Origin: Onchidella celtica
Taxonomy: Eukaryota > Mollusca > Gastropoda > Systellommatophora > Onchidiidae
Assembly (NCBI GenBank): GCA_963931925.1
Contig: OZ007581.1
Coordinates: 25,149,543 to 25,213,542, forward strand
DNA: 64,000 nucleotides
Reading direction: 5' to 3'
The notes beneath the pieces are model-generated. The model was given only the letters and a program-made list of their open reading frames with translations. It did no database searches and was not told the DNA's origin. Of this stretch, positions 37,955-48,121 are shown one piece after another (the first letter of the stretch is position 1; each line of letters begins with the position of its first letter). The position numbers were made by a program, and so were the translations under genes.

Positions 37955-40900
37955 CTAGGCTCGACTAAGGTAGTCGGCGATATGATTGCTGGTTCCTGGA
38001 ATTGGTTGAATAACGAAGGTATACGGCTGCAAAGCCAATGCCCATCTAGATAAGCGTGGGCTGGACGAACGATTCTTCGACAAAAATGTCAGTGGCTTGT
38101 GGTCTGTCTGGATACAAAATTCTCGTCCCATGAGATAACGTCCTAGTTTCTGGACGGACCAGACAATGGCAAGACACTCACGCTCTATCACAGAATACTT
38201 TCTTTCTCTCTGCAATAACTTCCTACTGACATAACATACAGGATGGAGACATTCGTTCTTCTCCTGTAGAAGACAAGCGCCGACACCAGAGTCCGACGCA
38301 TCCGTTCTGAGGATAAAATTAGATCGAAAATCGGGTAATATGAGAATGGGTGACGATGATAATGCTGTCACCAAATTATCAAATGATGTCTGACATTCAG
38401 ACGTCCACTGGACCTTATCGGGTTGTCCCTTCTTAGTAAGGTCAGTAAGAGCAGATGACAAGGAGGAAAAATTTGGAATGAACTTTCTGTAATAATTTAA
38501 AATTCCCACTAAGCTTCTGACTTGTTTCTTTGTTTTAGGGATTTGCAACCCTACTAACTTGTCAATTTTTGTTACTTCAGGTCTCTGAACACCTCTACCC
38601 ACGATATGTCCTAAGAATATTATCTCTGGACATGCCAAATCCATCTTTGCGGGTTTAGCAGTTGGCCCAAACTGGCGTAATCGTTGAAAAATTACTGTTA
38701 GTGTCTGAATATGATCAGACCATGTCGACGTATGACATGCTATATCGTCAAAGAATGACACGACATTAGGTATGTCCTTCAACACTAGTCTCATTAATCG
38801 TGCAAACGTCGCTGGCGCGTTTACCAACCCAAATGGCATGACCTTAAATTGGAATAATCCCATGGGCGTTTGGAACGCCGTGTATTGTTTAGACTCCTCA
38901 GTAAGCGGGATTTCCCAATAACCTTTCGTTAAATCTATCTTGGAAAACCACGTGGACCCGGCCAATGAAGCTATTAATTCCTCCTGGAACGGAATAGGCT
39001 CCCTATCGCCTACCGTAATAGTGTTCAATCTTCGAAAATCAATACAGAACCGCACCGATCCATCAAGTTTTTTCACGAGGACGATGGGTGATGAATACGG
39101 CGATGTTGATGGTTCTATCACATCTAACTTCAACATTGACTCAACTTCCTTTATGACTCTATCTCTCGAAGAAAAAGGCAGCGGATACGGTTTAAGAAAT
39201 ACTGGCTTATCCGAAGTCAACTTTATTTGGTGCTGGATCCCCGTAGTGCGACCCGGCAAATCCGTAACAACGTCCGGGAATGACGCTAACAGGGTCTCAA
39301 GTTCCCTACTCCTTGAACTCGTAAGGTCAGGGTTAATTTTTACGTCCCTGTAACCTTGTGTCGCAGTTAACTCCGGCAATTGAATTGGTAACTCTTCCTG
39401 CGCCTCGGTGTCGCTTACGTCACAGTCCAACTGGTCTACGACCCCCGTACAAGCAGTAGAGAAGACAGTCTCCTCTGGTCTTGTCTGTGCACACAGATAC
39501 TGTGGTCTCTCATAAAATCTCTGTAGCATATTAACATGGAAAACCTTAACTGATCCCTCAATGTGGATAGCGTAATCTACCTTCGAAACAACTCGCTCAA
39601 TAACATAAGGACCTTTCCATGTCATCAATAACTTATTATGGTCCGTAGGTAACAACAACAGAACCTTGTCTCCTGGCTTAAAAATTCTCAGTTTGGAACC
39701 TCTATCTTTATAGTCTTTTGCTCTTTTCGAAGCGATACTAGACGCTTCTTCTGCTATAGTGCGCGCTGCAGATAGTCTTTCTCTTAAATCAACAAGGTAC
39801 TGAAACACCGAAATCTGCTCATCGTCTCCCGATGATGGCGACGTCATCATGTCCCGAAGAACATCAGTTGGGCCCCTAGGACTACGACCGTACATCATTT
39901 CGAACGGCGAGAATCCCGTTGACTCCTGTCGTACCTCTCTGTACGCGAATAACACTGCAGGGATATATCTATCCCAATCTTTAGGGCGATCAGCAGCTAC
40001 GTTACGCAGCATCGACTTTAACGTCGAGTTCAATCTCTCGCACATGCCATTAGCCTGCGGATGATAAGGGGTGGTAGTGATGGGTTGTATGCTGAATAAG
40101 CGGAACAATTCCTTCATCATCTGCGACGTAAATTGCGCGCCCCTATCAGACAGAATTTGCTCTGGTATTCCTACCCTAGCGAAAATTGCAAACAACGCTT
40201 CCGCGACTGCCTCCGACGTTATGGTCCGCAGAGGAACCGCCTCTGGCCATCTCGTAGCATTACATATGACCGTTAAGAAAAATAGATTCCCCCTATCGGT
40301 CGCTGGGTGAATGGGGCCAACAAGGTCTATCGAGACCTTTTTAAACGGTTCCGAGACCGTGGGGATCTTCTGAAGCGGAGCCTGGGGTGTACGACCCTTA
40401 TGCGTCGTCTTTTGGCACGCATTGCACGTCTTACAATAGACCTGCACATCTCTGTGGATCGATGGCCAGTAAAAATTTTTAAGAACCCTTTCTTTGGTTC
40501 TAGCTATCCCCATATGACCCGCTAATGGGACATCATGTGCCAAATGCAATACTGTTGCGATCAGCAACGCTGGCACAACGACCTGCTTTAAAATGGAGGA
40601 CACCGTTACATACTTACGGAACAGAATGCCCGCCTGAACAATAAAGGAGGACGACCCGTTCTTATATCTCCTCGTTTTCTCGGTTCGCGCTTCCCCAAAA
40701 CATGGGTTTAATGATGGATCCTCCCTTTGTAATCTCGCCAAGCGCTCTGGCGTGATATCTAGGTTGACCGCTGGCGTCGCCAAAGGTCTAATCTTATCTT
40801 TATCCGCTACCCGTCGACGTGTTTCGACCGCGGCGCAAAAGTCAATACCTTTTGATTGAGACCATGCTTGCACGTTCTCATCGGAAGGGGAAACTACCCG

Positions 40901-42658
40901 TGATACATTCCCAATGATGAGCTGGGCGCCTGGAAAACAACCAACGACTGCTTCGACTTCCCCGCTAAGGAAAGGTGTATCTATCATTATTCTTGCCATG
41001 GGTAATTTCTCAATGGCCCCCGAAAATTGGATGCACGGGACAGTCTCCCCTGTAAGCTGTGAATCCCGAATGCAGTCCCTATGCACTCCCACAACGGTAG
41101 ATCCTGTATCTCGTAAAACCGAGACCGGTTCGTCCCCAACAAACCCCGGATAAACCCTAAGACCACCTCCTGTATGACATGAATTTATAACGGGGATCTT
41201 TCTCCCACAAGGTAAAACACCGGAAGATAATAACTTCTCACAACTGGGACACTTAGAATACTGTCCGCCTCCGTTGTCCGATGTAACACACGCAGCCGCA
41301 TGATGAAATTTATTTGGGGAACATGGACTGGAGCTACTGTCCACGTTCGCCGCTATCCTACCTGCAGGGCAGTTCACGCTGATGTGATCTGCTCTTCCGC
41401 AGTTCCAACACTTCGCGGCCCTACACTCGCGCGAAAGGTGACCCACGCGTCCGCAAGTCCAACACTCCGCTCCCTGTGCTGCACTAGGCCTGGGTCCCCG
41501 TGACCCATCGCGACCGGAACTAGAGTCCCTATGCCGTCGGTCATCGGCAAAGGTCACAATTCGCCCCCGGCCATTACCGCGACCTAGCCCTCCTGCTCGG
41601 TCAAACTTACCGGATCCATATGCCGGTGATTGGTGATAGCCCCTACGCTGCCCCTGGGCTTGCCCACTATAGGCACCACGCTGACGCGACCTGTCCCTAA
41701 GTCCTGCCGGCGACCCCTCGACAACGGCGACGTATCCAGCATCTTGGACGTACGCCCTGGCGACTGGTTTGGACGGATGCGCCGTACGGTATGCCTCCGC
41801 CAACTTAGACGCCTCCTGCACCGTCGCGGGTTCGTTCTCTTTCAGGAAAGCCACCAGATCTTTGTGGCACGACGCGTACAGCTGGTCACGGATCATTAAG
41901 TCTTTCAGTTTAGCAAAATCCGTGCCCACATGCGCCAAGTCTACCCAGTTCGCGAAATACTCAGTTAGTCTCGCGACGAAGGCAGCAAAGTCCTCCCTGG
42001 TATCTGCACGTGCCCGCCTAAACTGCTCCCGGAAGTATTCCTCGGTACGCGCAAATCGGCGAAGCAGCAAAGCCTTCAGCTTATCGTAATCTTGCACGTC
42101 TTCGCGCTGTAGCTCTTTAAAGTAGGTTAACGCTCGCCCCTGCAATAGCGATGCCAGGTACGTGGCCCATAATTCCTTATTTTCCCCCCATTGCAATTGT
42201 GCGTTCAGTTCGAACCTGTAAAGGAAGGCGTCTATGTCGTCCTTCCGGTCGTCGAACGTAGGGAGCTTAATCCTAACATCACCTTTATTGTGTACCTGCC
42301 GCTCAACTGCTTCTGTTGGCGCATTCTTTTGGCTTTCCAACTCCGCGATTCTCATTCGCGTCTCTCTCTCCTGTTGGTTATCCCTAGCTTCTATCTCCCT
42401 TAACTTTATCTCCCTCTCCTGCTCCTGAGCCTTAGCCTCTCTTTCCTGTTGCTGAGCCTTTAACTTAAACTCTCTTTCCTCTTCCTTATCCTTAGCCTCT
42501 CTCTCCTGCTCCTGAGCCTTAGCCTCTTTTTCTCGCTCTCTATCCTTAGCACGCTCATCACGCAAATCCGCCTGCTGTTCTTTAATCCAGCCGCGTAGCT
42601 CTTCTCCCTCCAGGCCAAGTTCCTTACCCAACTTCATTAGTTGTTGGAGTTCCGCCAT
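37955..42658 (-). CDS. Gag-Pol polyprotein (1567 aa), order gag-PR-IN-RT-RH
   Basis: One uninterrupted frame encodes everything. Residues 1-115 form a charged Glu/Arg/Lys/Gln-rich coiled coil. A retrotransposon Gag region follows (about 130-290), then two CCHC knuckles (CWTCGRVGHLSREC 399-412, CWNCGRADHISVNC 417-430). The protease has the DTG triad motif (517-519). Integrase has HHCC ligands (H708, H715, C745, C748), DD35E residues D778, D838 and E874, and a GPY motif (1016-1018). Reverse transcriptase (about 1150-1400) has MPFGLVNAPATF and the active site FFDD (1302-1305). RNase H has D1453 and D1519 plus IERECLAIVW. Products would package RNA, copy it and integrate DNA. All key residues look intact. 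Gag and Pol share one frame with no stop or shift, so their ratio must be set another way. Confidence 0.95.
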   Translation of the reverse strand: MAELQQLMKLGKELGLEGEELRGWIKEQQADLRDERAKDREREKEAKAQEQEREAKDKEEEREFKLKAQQQEREAKAQEQEREIKLREIEARDNQQERETRMRIAELESQKNAPTEAVERQVHNKGDVRIKLPTFDDRKDDIDAFLYRFELNAQLQWGENKELWATYLASLLQGRALTYFKELQREDVQDYDKLKALLLRRFARTEEYFREQFRRARADTREDFAAFVARLTEYFANWVDLAHVGTDFAKLKDLMIRDQLYASCHKDLVAFLKENEPATVQEASKLAEAYRTAHPSKPVARAYVQDAGYVAVVEGSPAGLRDRSRQRGAYSGQAQGQRRGYHQSPAYGSGKFDRAGGLGRGNGRGRIVTFADDRRHRDSSSGRDGSRGPRPSAAQGAECWTCGRVGHLSRECRAAKCWNCGRADHISVNCPAGRIAANVDSSSSPCSPNKFHHAAACVTSDNGGGQYSKCPSCEKLLSSGVLPCGRKIPVINSCHTGGGLRVYPGFVGDEPVSVLRDTGSTVVGVHRDCIRDSQLTGETVPCIQFSGAIEKLPMARIMIDTPFLSGEVEAVVGCFPGAQLIIGNVSRVVSPSDENVQAWSQSKGIDFCAAVETRRRVADKDKIRPLATPAVNLDITPERLARLQREDPSLNPCFGEARTEKTRRYKNGSSSFIVQAGILFRKYVTVSSILKQVVVPALLIATVLHLAHDVPLAGHMGIARTKERVLKNFYWPSIHRDVQVYCKTCNACQKTTHKGRTPQAPLQKIPTVSEPFKKVSIDLVGPIHPATDRGNLFFLTVICNATRWPEAVPLRTITSEAVAEALFAIFARVGIPEQILSDRGAQFTSQMMKELFRLFSIQPITTTPYHPQANGMCERLNSTLKSMLRNVAADRPKDWDRYIPAVLFAYREVRQESTGFSPFEMMYGRSPRGPTDVLRDMMTSPSSGDDEQISVFQYLVDLRERLSAARTIAEEASSIASKRAKDYKDRGSKLRIFKPGDKVLLLLPTDHNKLLMTWKGPYVIERVVSKVDYAIHIEGSVKVFHVNMLQRFYERPQYLCAQTRPEETVFSTACTGVVDQLDCDVSDTEAQEELPIQLPELTATQGYRDVKINPDLTSSRSRELETLLASFPDVVTDLPGRTTGIQHQIKLTSDKPVFLKPYPLPFSSRDRVIKEVESMLKLDVIEPSTSPYSSPIVLVKKLDGSVRFCIDFRRLNTITVGDREPIPFQEELIASLAGSTWFSKIDLTKGYWEIPLTEESKQYTAFQTPMGLFQFKVMPFGLVNAPATFARLMRLVLKDIPNVVSFFDDIACHTSTWSDHIQTLTVIFQRLRQFGPTAKPAKMDLACPEIIFLGHIVGRGVQRPEVTKIDKLVGLQIPKTKKQVRSLVGILNYYRKFIPNFSSLSSALTDLTKKGQPDKVQWTSECQTSFDNLVTALSSSPILILPDFRSNFILRTDASDSGVGACLLQEKNECLHPVCYVSRKLLQRERKYSVIERECLAIVWSVQKLGRYLMGREFCIQTDHKPLTFLSKNRSSSPRLSRWALALQPYTFVIQPIPGTSNHIADYLSRA

Positions 42659-43326
42659 TTCACCGATTTATAGTTATGGTATCTATTATAAGACGACCAA
42701 CCTGTCGGTATGACCACTAACGATACGACCAGAGACCTGAGATCACACCAGATATAACAATACCCAGTTCAGAATACAATTCAGAAATTTACCTTTACAG
42801 CAAAACTAATTCTATATCTATAAAATGTATGCACTATTAATTATAAAAGAAAATAGAAACGACAAGAATGAAGAAATACAGTAGAAGGACCACAAGTACG
42901 TCACGGACAACGAACCAGACTAGGACAAAGACCTAAAAAAGAAAATATAATGGAAAAAAGAATGCAACCTAACTACGCCGATTACACTACACGGTACGAA
43001 CAAGAACAGAGTCTGAAAAAAAAGAACGTATCTACAAATAGGGAAGAGAGGGACAAGAGAAACGTCTTCCTAAAACAACGAGGAAGATGGAACGGCACAA
43101 TCTAAACAAAAATACAGGTCCCTATAGAACTGTTCACTGTGATGAACGAAGTTCCAAAGTTTACCACACCTTTTTAAAAGGATAAACTAAGTTCAACACA
43201 GCAAACCCGCGCCACCGCCCGTATAATCTATAACGACAACAGAAAAACAGCGGAAAAAGACAGAAGAAAAGACAGCCCTCAATCCAGGGTACAAAATTTC
43301 AGAATTTCACTTAACTTTCACCCTTG

Positions 43327-43344
43327 ATCCCGGACGAGCCCCCA
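43327..43344 (-). other. Primer binding site, tRNA-Pro type
   Basis: One base after the 5' LTR the minus strand reads TGGGGGCTCGTCCGGGAT, complementary to the 3' end of proline tRNA and the same primer choice as many gammaretroviruses. It sets the start of minus-strand DNA synthesis. A leader of about 670 nt separates it from the gag ATG at 42658. Confidence 0.88.
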
Positions 43345-43345
43345 G

Positions 43346-44532
43346 TGTCACAAATCCCAGACTGGGAGATGTAATAGTTTATGACAGGACGACAATCACG
43401 AACAAACAAGTTTAACACTTAACAAAACAACCCATCAGACTCACACATTTATTAAACATAATTATACATATAATAGCGCAATTACATACATTATATTATT
43501 GAAATGACTGCCGTACAACGGCCTTATTCTCACACACACTCTCCCTCGGATCCACAATCCGGTAGTTACTCCTAAAGGCACTTCGGCCTCAGCCTCTCCC
43601 CTCAGGGTCTTAATAGCACATTAATAATTTACTGGCACCGCAGTCTCGCAATATCCCCTCCCTATTGTCATACACCTTAGCACTCCCCTAGCACCTCAGC
43701 AGGGCAATAACACGTTATTATTTCCATAGCCACCAACATGGCAACAACATAGTATCAGTTCACTAGCCTATCAACATGGCAACAATATAGTATCTCATTC
43801 ACTCTCATATCTACGTCCCTGTCCGTGGCCTGACTGCCACGACTTTATGTGCCTCTACTGTCCTGCCCCGACAGTCTCACTTCTGGCCTATGTGCGGCCT
43901 CCGGCCCTATGCTGGCCTATCCCCTGTGCTCATCGAGGTGGCTCTGCGGCCCGTCCTCGACACCTACAAGAATAACATTACATTGGTATAATACCCTACC
44001 ATTTCTATTCACTCCACCTCTCCTTACAATCCATGAAGCGTACACACACTAGTTCACCTTTCACTCACCACACATCTTACGGTAACACACCTCCATCGGA
44101 GTACACACTACTCACTCGCGCTACACATCCATGACTCACTTTCATCTATCGCTCATGGCGCACATTGCTATATCCAATATCAAGGACTTCCACATTCCTC
44201 ACATATACTTATTCACATCATGGTAATAGACGAATATAATATAATACATCAATCATAATAATCAATCAACGTTCTACATACCAGTCATTACTGGAACAAC
44301 ACTCATCCGTCTCCCGACTGCTTTCACTTATGTCCGCCCGCTGGGCTCTTATTCACAGGTCCGCTCCGTCGGACCTTCTAACTTGCAGTGATAGTTATAC
44401 AGCGCTTTTGCCTCATTCAGACCCCCCCACTACTCACAACAGCACGCTTAACTTGCTGTCTACTGTGAGTCCTTCTTACTCTACACCCGCTCTGTAGCAA
44501 TCCCCTTAATTGCACTCACTCCACTCGTGACA
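43346..44532 (-). repeat. 5' LTR
   Basis: 1187 bp, essentially identical to the other LTR. It would carry the promoter and poly(A) signals. The 67-codon plus-strand frame present in both LTRs runs against transcription and is not supported. Confidence 0.95.
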
Positions 44533-44537
44533 ATCTT

Positions 44538-45042
44538 CTTAGTAATCTTACGCCTTTAAACCCTTCTCTCATTAAAATCTATCACATTATGGCTGAAATG
44601 TAGGAGAAAAATACCGTAAAAATCTTACGTGACAACGTTTACTTGCCATGTCGTGTTGAAAAACTGTTTATAATGTTCTAATAGTGAGATATTTTCTGTG
44701 TGTGTAAGGGGGTGGTGGGGGGGGGGGGTATTGTTTATCGTTGATTATTACTACTTTATGTTGTTTTTTTTTTTTTGGTCTTTTGAAACTGTGCACCTCT
44801 AACAATACTGCGCCCTAGGTATCCCCCCCCCCACCCCACCCCCAACCATAGGCCCAGGCCACGTCCAGTAAGCCCAGCAGATAAGAGTTCACATCTGCGA
44901 TAGTTTCAGTTATGATTACTGACTGTGTAACAACAGATGTGATCTTTATATTAGGAAAAGCCTTTTCTCCCACCCGTCTCTCTCTCTCCCCCCCCCCCCT
45001 CCCCCGCTTTCCAACCTAGGAAATATCCCACTATAAATGTGA
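44538..45042. other. No gene recognised; G- and C-rich homopolymer runs
   Basis: Contains poly-G (about 44708-44728), poly-T, and poly-C (about 44823-44850 and 44990-45005) tracts. No coding evidence. Confidence 0.4.
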
Positions 45043-45230
45043 AACAGACTAATGCTGGTGTAGGTGCTGTTGTGTTAGTGTGAAGCAACATTTATGGTCG
45101 CCGAGCCACAAGTCTATCCTAAGGGGTAAAACAGACCAAGGCTGATGTACGCGCCAAGGTCCGCCACCTAATCATTATGCATCACACTAAAACACTACTC
45201 ATGCTCACACCGCGACCCACCTGGATGCAA
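45043..45230. repeat. MITE family E, partial copy
   Basis: Shares GTGAAACAGACTAATGCTGG, AAGGGGTAAAACAGACCAAG and a CCTAATCATTATGCATCACA...ACACTACTCA block with 46612-46852, in mixed orientation. Confidence 0.5.
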
Positions 45231-46611
45231 GCCAGCGGACCACCACATGCTGGCGACAGACGTTGTAGTGCAGTGCCGTATATTCACCAGTCACTAGACT
45301 GGTTTCGGCTCACTGGATTCAAAGATTCAAAGGAAGGTATTTAACAACACTGAGCACGTATGCGCACACTTTTCTTATACAAATAGGTAGAGTGCGCATA
45401 TCCACCATCTTTAGTGTCCGGATCCACGCATGACCATTGCGATTGTGGCCCTGATTTTGATTGGTTAGTTGATTTGTATTGCGAGCCACTGACCAACCGG
45501 CGGCAAACTAAAATTAGACTGCTACAATAAACCATGGCACGTATGTACAATCATGTTCTATGGGAGACGTTCGGTCAGTTCTTCACTTCCTTTAACTTAT
45601 TTACACAGATGGCAGGGAATCTGACCAGCTTGGATATATCCACCCTTTCCACCCTTGCCATAACAATCAGTTACAATTACAACTAGCAGGCATTTTATCG
45701 CTTAGACATATCTCGAAGTTACACTGATCAGCTGATCCACCGGCCATCTTTAGCGGCTGAAGAACAAAGCAAAAACACTCTATGGCGTCACGCCCATTCC
45801 AGCTATAGTAATCTCATCTGTTAGTATCATTTTAATAAGAAATGTATGGACTTTGCTGATTATATTACCAAACAATGCTTTCTGGGGAGAATTAGGTTAC
45901 GATGAGCTACTCACTTCGTAAACACAACAGTTAGCAACACCACTTCCTCAGGCTTCTGCCTTGCTGATTTGGACCGGCCAAACTGGCACCCAACTGTGTT
46001 GTTATACACATCGGTTTGACGCAGAAAATTATCACGGTTTGTAATGAAACGTTACAGCTAATCAGATTAAATCATGAACTTTAGCCCAGTTACAGTTGCA
46101 GTATATTCTAGCATTCATAGAAGTTGAGTGAAGGGTGAGTGAAATTATGACACTACAATTGATATTTTGTTTTGTGTTCAATTGGAAGATACATTGACAG
46201 GAGGAAAACTTGTCTTTATTTTTGTACCTATTTTTTGTTTTGTTTTGGTCTAAATAAGTACCCTTGTTTTCTTGCTACAAATGCAGATGAAACAACAAAG
46301 TGTGTTCCTGTAATCGGTCCCCATGTCAGCGAACAAAGGTCCAGCGCGAAAAGTATGACTGACCACGGATCCCCCAGTAAAGTTTAATCTATTTAGTATC
46401 AGAGAGGACTAAGAGCCAATGACATGTCAACTGCCATTCTGTCGATCTTTAGAAATGCCAAGGTTTTGCCTCACGCGCGAGATGAGAGAGCTGCCTTTTT
46501 TTCGGCGAACACAGCAATCACCGTGGCAACGCCACCATAGCAGATGCAGTCTGTTTAGTTGAAAAGACAGCCAGAGTTGGTACGACAACACTCTCCAGTC
46601 GGGGGCTCTAC
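45231..46611. other. No gene recognised
   Basis: No repeat partner or coding exon could be supported by eye. Confidence 0.35.
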
Positions 46612-46852
46612 CACCCCAGCACCAGCTTTGGTCTAGTTCACCCTTTTTGGTGGCTCGCGGCGCGGCCTAATTATTTATACATCACAATAAAACACTACTC
46701 ACTGTCGATATCACCGCGGTGTGGGCAGTGAGTACTATTCTAGTTTGATGCATGGTAGCTAGTCGGAAAGCCATCAGTTTCGCGCCTACACCAGCTTTGG
46801 TCAGTCTTACCCCTTAGTCTGTTTCACCCCAACCTACAGTCTTGCCGCAGAT
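46612..46852. mobile_element. Palindromic MITE, family E
   Basis: The ends are inverted: ACCCCAGCACCAGCTTTGGT at the left, and ACCAGCTTTGGTC...TTAGTCTGTTTCACC read in complement at the right. The middle is an imperfect palindrome: TACATCACAATAAAACACTA...CAGTGAG... answered by CAGTGAGTACTATTCTAG...TGATGCAT, around a CACCGCGGTG centre. Non-coding. Confidence 0.55.
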
Positions 46853-47099
46853 CGCACATAATTTATTATGCACACTCATATCTCAACCATGAAACCGTCC
46901 ACAAATTGAACGCCTGTCAAAATTAGTACCGTCTCCGGTATGGAGTGATTATCAGAGGGAGCTTAAAAAACTGTCACTGTACTGAACGGCCATATAAACA
47001 GTTTGAAAGATTAAACGGAACTTGGATAAACACAATAGATGGATGCAAAAGCGATTGGGTTGGATTAGTTGACACTTGAGGAAATTAATCCTAGAATTT

Positions 47100-47340
47100 T
47101 TGAAATTGTTACTTCATGGTGTGGCTTGGAGTAAGAAAATGGCTCTGCCCTACTATAGGATAAGTTAAAATTTTGCAAAAAGAAACAGCAAAGCCTCTCG
47201 TGAGAAATAACATTTCATCTATTATACGATATTGATTTCTTGAGACCAGTTTCATTGATTTCACTACTGAATCCCTGTTTATCCTGTCACCAGGGTTAAC
47301 CTTTTTCTAACCGCCTCACTGGTTCTTAAGCACCAAGAAT
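47100..47340. repeat. Direct repeat unit 1 (partner 47540-47720)
   Basis: GGTGTGGCTTGGAG, ATACGATATTGATTTCTTGAG, ACCAGTTTC.TTGATTTCACTAC and GTTTATCCTGTC recur in the same order about 380 bp downstream. Confidence 0.55.
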
Positions 47341-47539
47341 TCAATGATAATACCCGAGACACAGGCTACCGAGACGGCTCAATTCGTCATTTTCAGTCCG
47401 TCGATTTGTGCGCGTACACCCATGTCAACACACCCCTTTATAATTGAACGAAGAAGAGTAGATCTAGTACCATAGAGCTCTGGGAGTACTAGGCACATAC
47501 GCAATGTTTACAGGCGAGCAAGTTGTGGGCAAATAGTGA

Positions 47540-47720
47540 AAGAAGGAATGATTCGTCTCCGGTGTGGCTTGGAGGAAAAAAAGAAAAAAAAAATGGGTCT
47601 ACTTTATCATACGATATTAATTTCTGGAGACCAGTTTCTTTGATTTCACTACAGGGCCTCAGTTTATTCTGTCCCCAGCGTTTAGGTATTTCAGACCGCC
47701 ACGTAATTTCTTAACCACCA
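47540..47720. repeat. Direct repeat unit 2
   Basis: Contains GGTGTGGCTTGGAG, ATACGATATTAATTTCTGGAG, ACCAGTTTCTTTGATTTCAC and GTTTATTCTGTCCCCAG, parallel to 47100-47340. Confidence 0.55.
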
Positions 47721-47816
47721 CAATTTTTTTTGTGATATATCAAATAACAGACTCTTACAAAAGAAAGTGGACACTTTTGAATAGGGTACATTTCGAAAAC
47801 TACTAACTCAATTTGG

Positions 47817-48121
47817 CTATAGACCCTTTTAACTTACCGTCCTCCATATCACGTGATTTGCAAACAAAATGGCGGCGTGCCCCCACTTGTAGGGCGAAAG
47901 CGGTGGACAACAGTCGAACGATGCCATCTTCTTGTTGGGCACCCAACTGTACAAACCCGTTACGTGCAGGTTCTGGCATAAAAATGCATCTTTGCTTGGA
48001 ATGTGCACATATTCAGATGCCATCATCAAGGCAAGTTGAGGTTTTTGTCCTACACGGTCCTTTTCGAAGCCGTGCGGCTCCCCGCAAACAACCGTAACGC
48101 GGAAGTTGAAAGGGTCTATAG
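47817..48121 (+). mobile_element. 305-bp MITE with THAP-like start, copy 2
   Basis: Same length as, and reverse complement of, 33246-33550. Perfect CTATAGACCCTTTT ends. The plus strand carries ATG plus PSSCWAPNCTNPLRAGSGI. Copies differ by scattered changes, so both are older than the LTR element. Confidence 0.65.

Larger units (their letters stand above)
36407..44532 (-). mobile_element. Complete LTR retrotransposon, Ty3/gypsy superfamily with Gmr1-type gene order (8126 bp)
   Basis: The two LTRs are direct repeats beginning TGTCAC and ending GTGACA, flanked by the 5-bp duplication ATCTT (36402-36406, 44533-44537). The element reads on the minus strand: 5' LTR (44532-43346), primer binding site, leader, one gag-pol ORF, purine-rich tract, 3' LTR (37598-36407). 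Reverse transcriptase, GPY/F-type integrase end and RNase H are Ty3/gypsy-like, but integrase precedes reverse transcriptase, as in Gmr1-like elements. No env-like ORF follows. Intact ORF and nearly identical LTRs point to a very recent insertion. Confidence 0.95.

Noticed and set aside
38940-42428. Plus-strand frames across the gag-pol region
   Set aside because: They are antisense shadows of the intact 1567-codon ORF.
36910-44052. Identical 67-codon plus-strand frames at 36910 and 43849
   Set aside because: They lie in the two LTRs and run antisense to the element; duplication of the LTR explains the identity.
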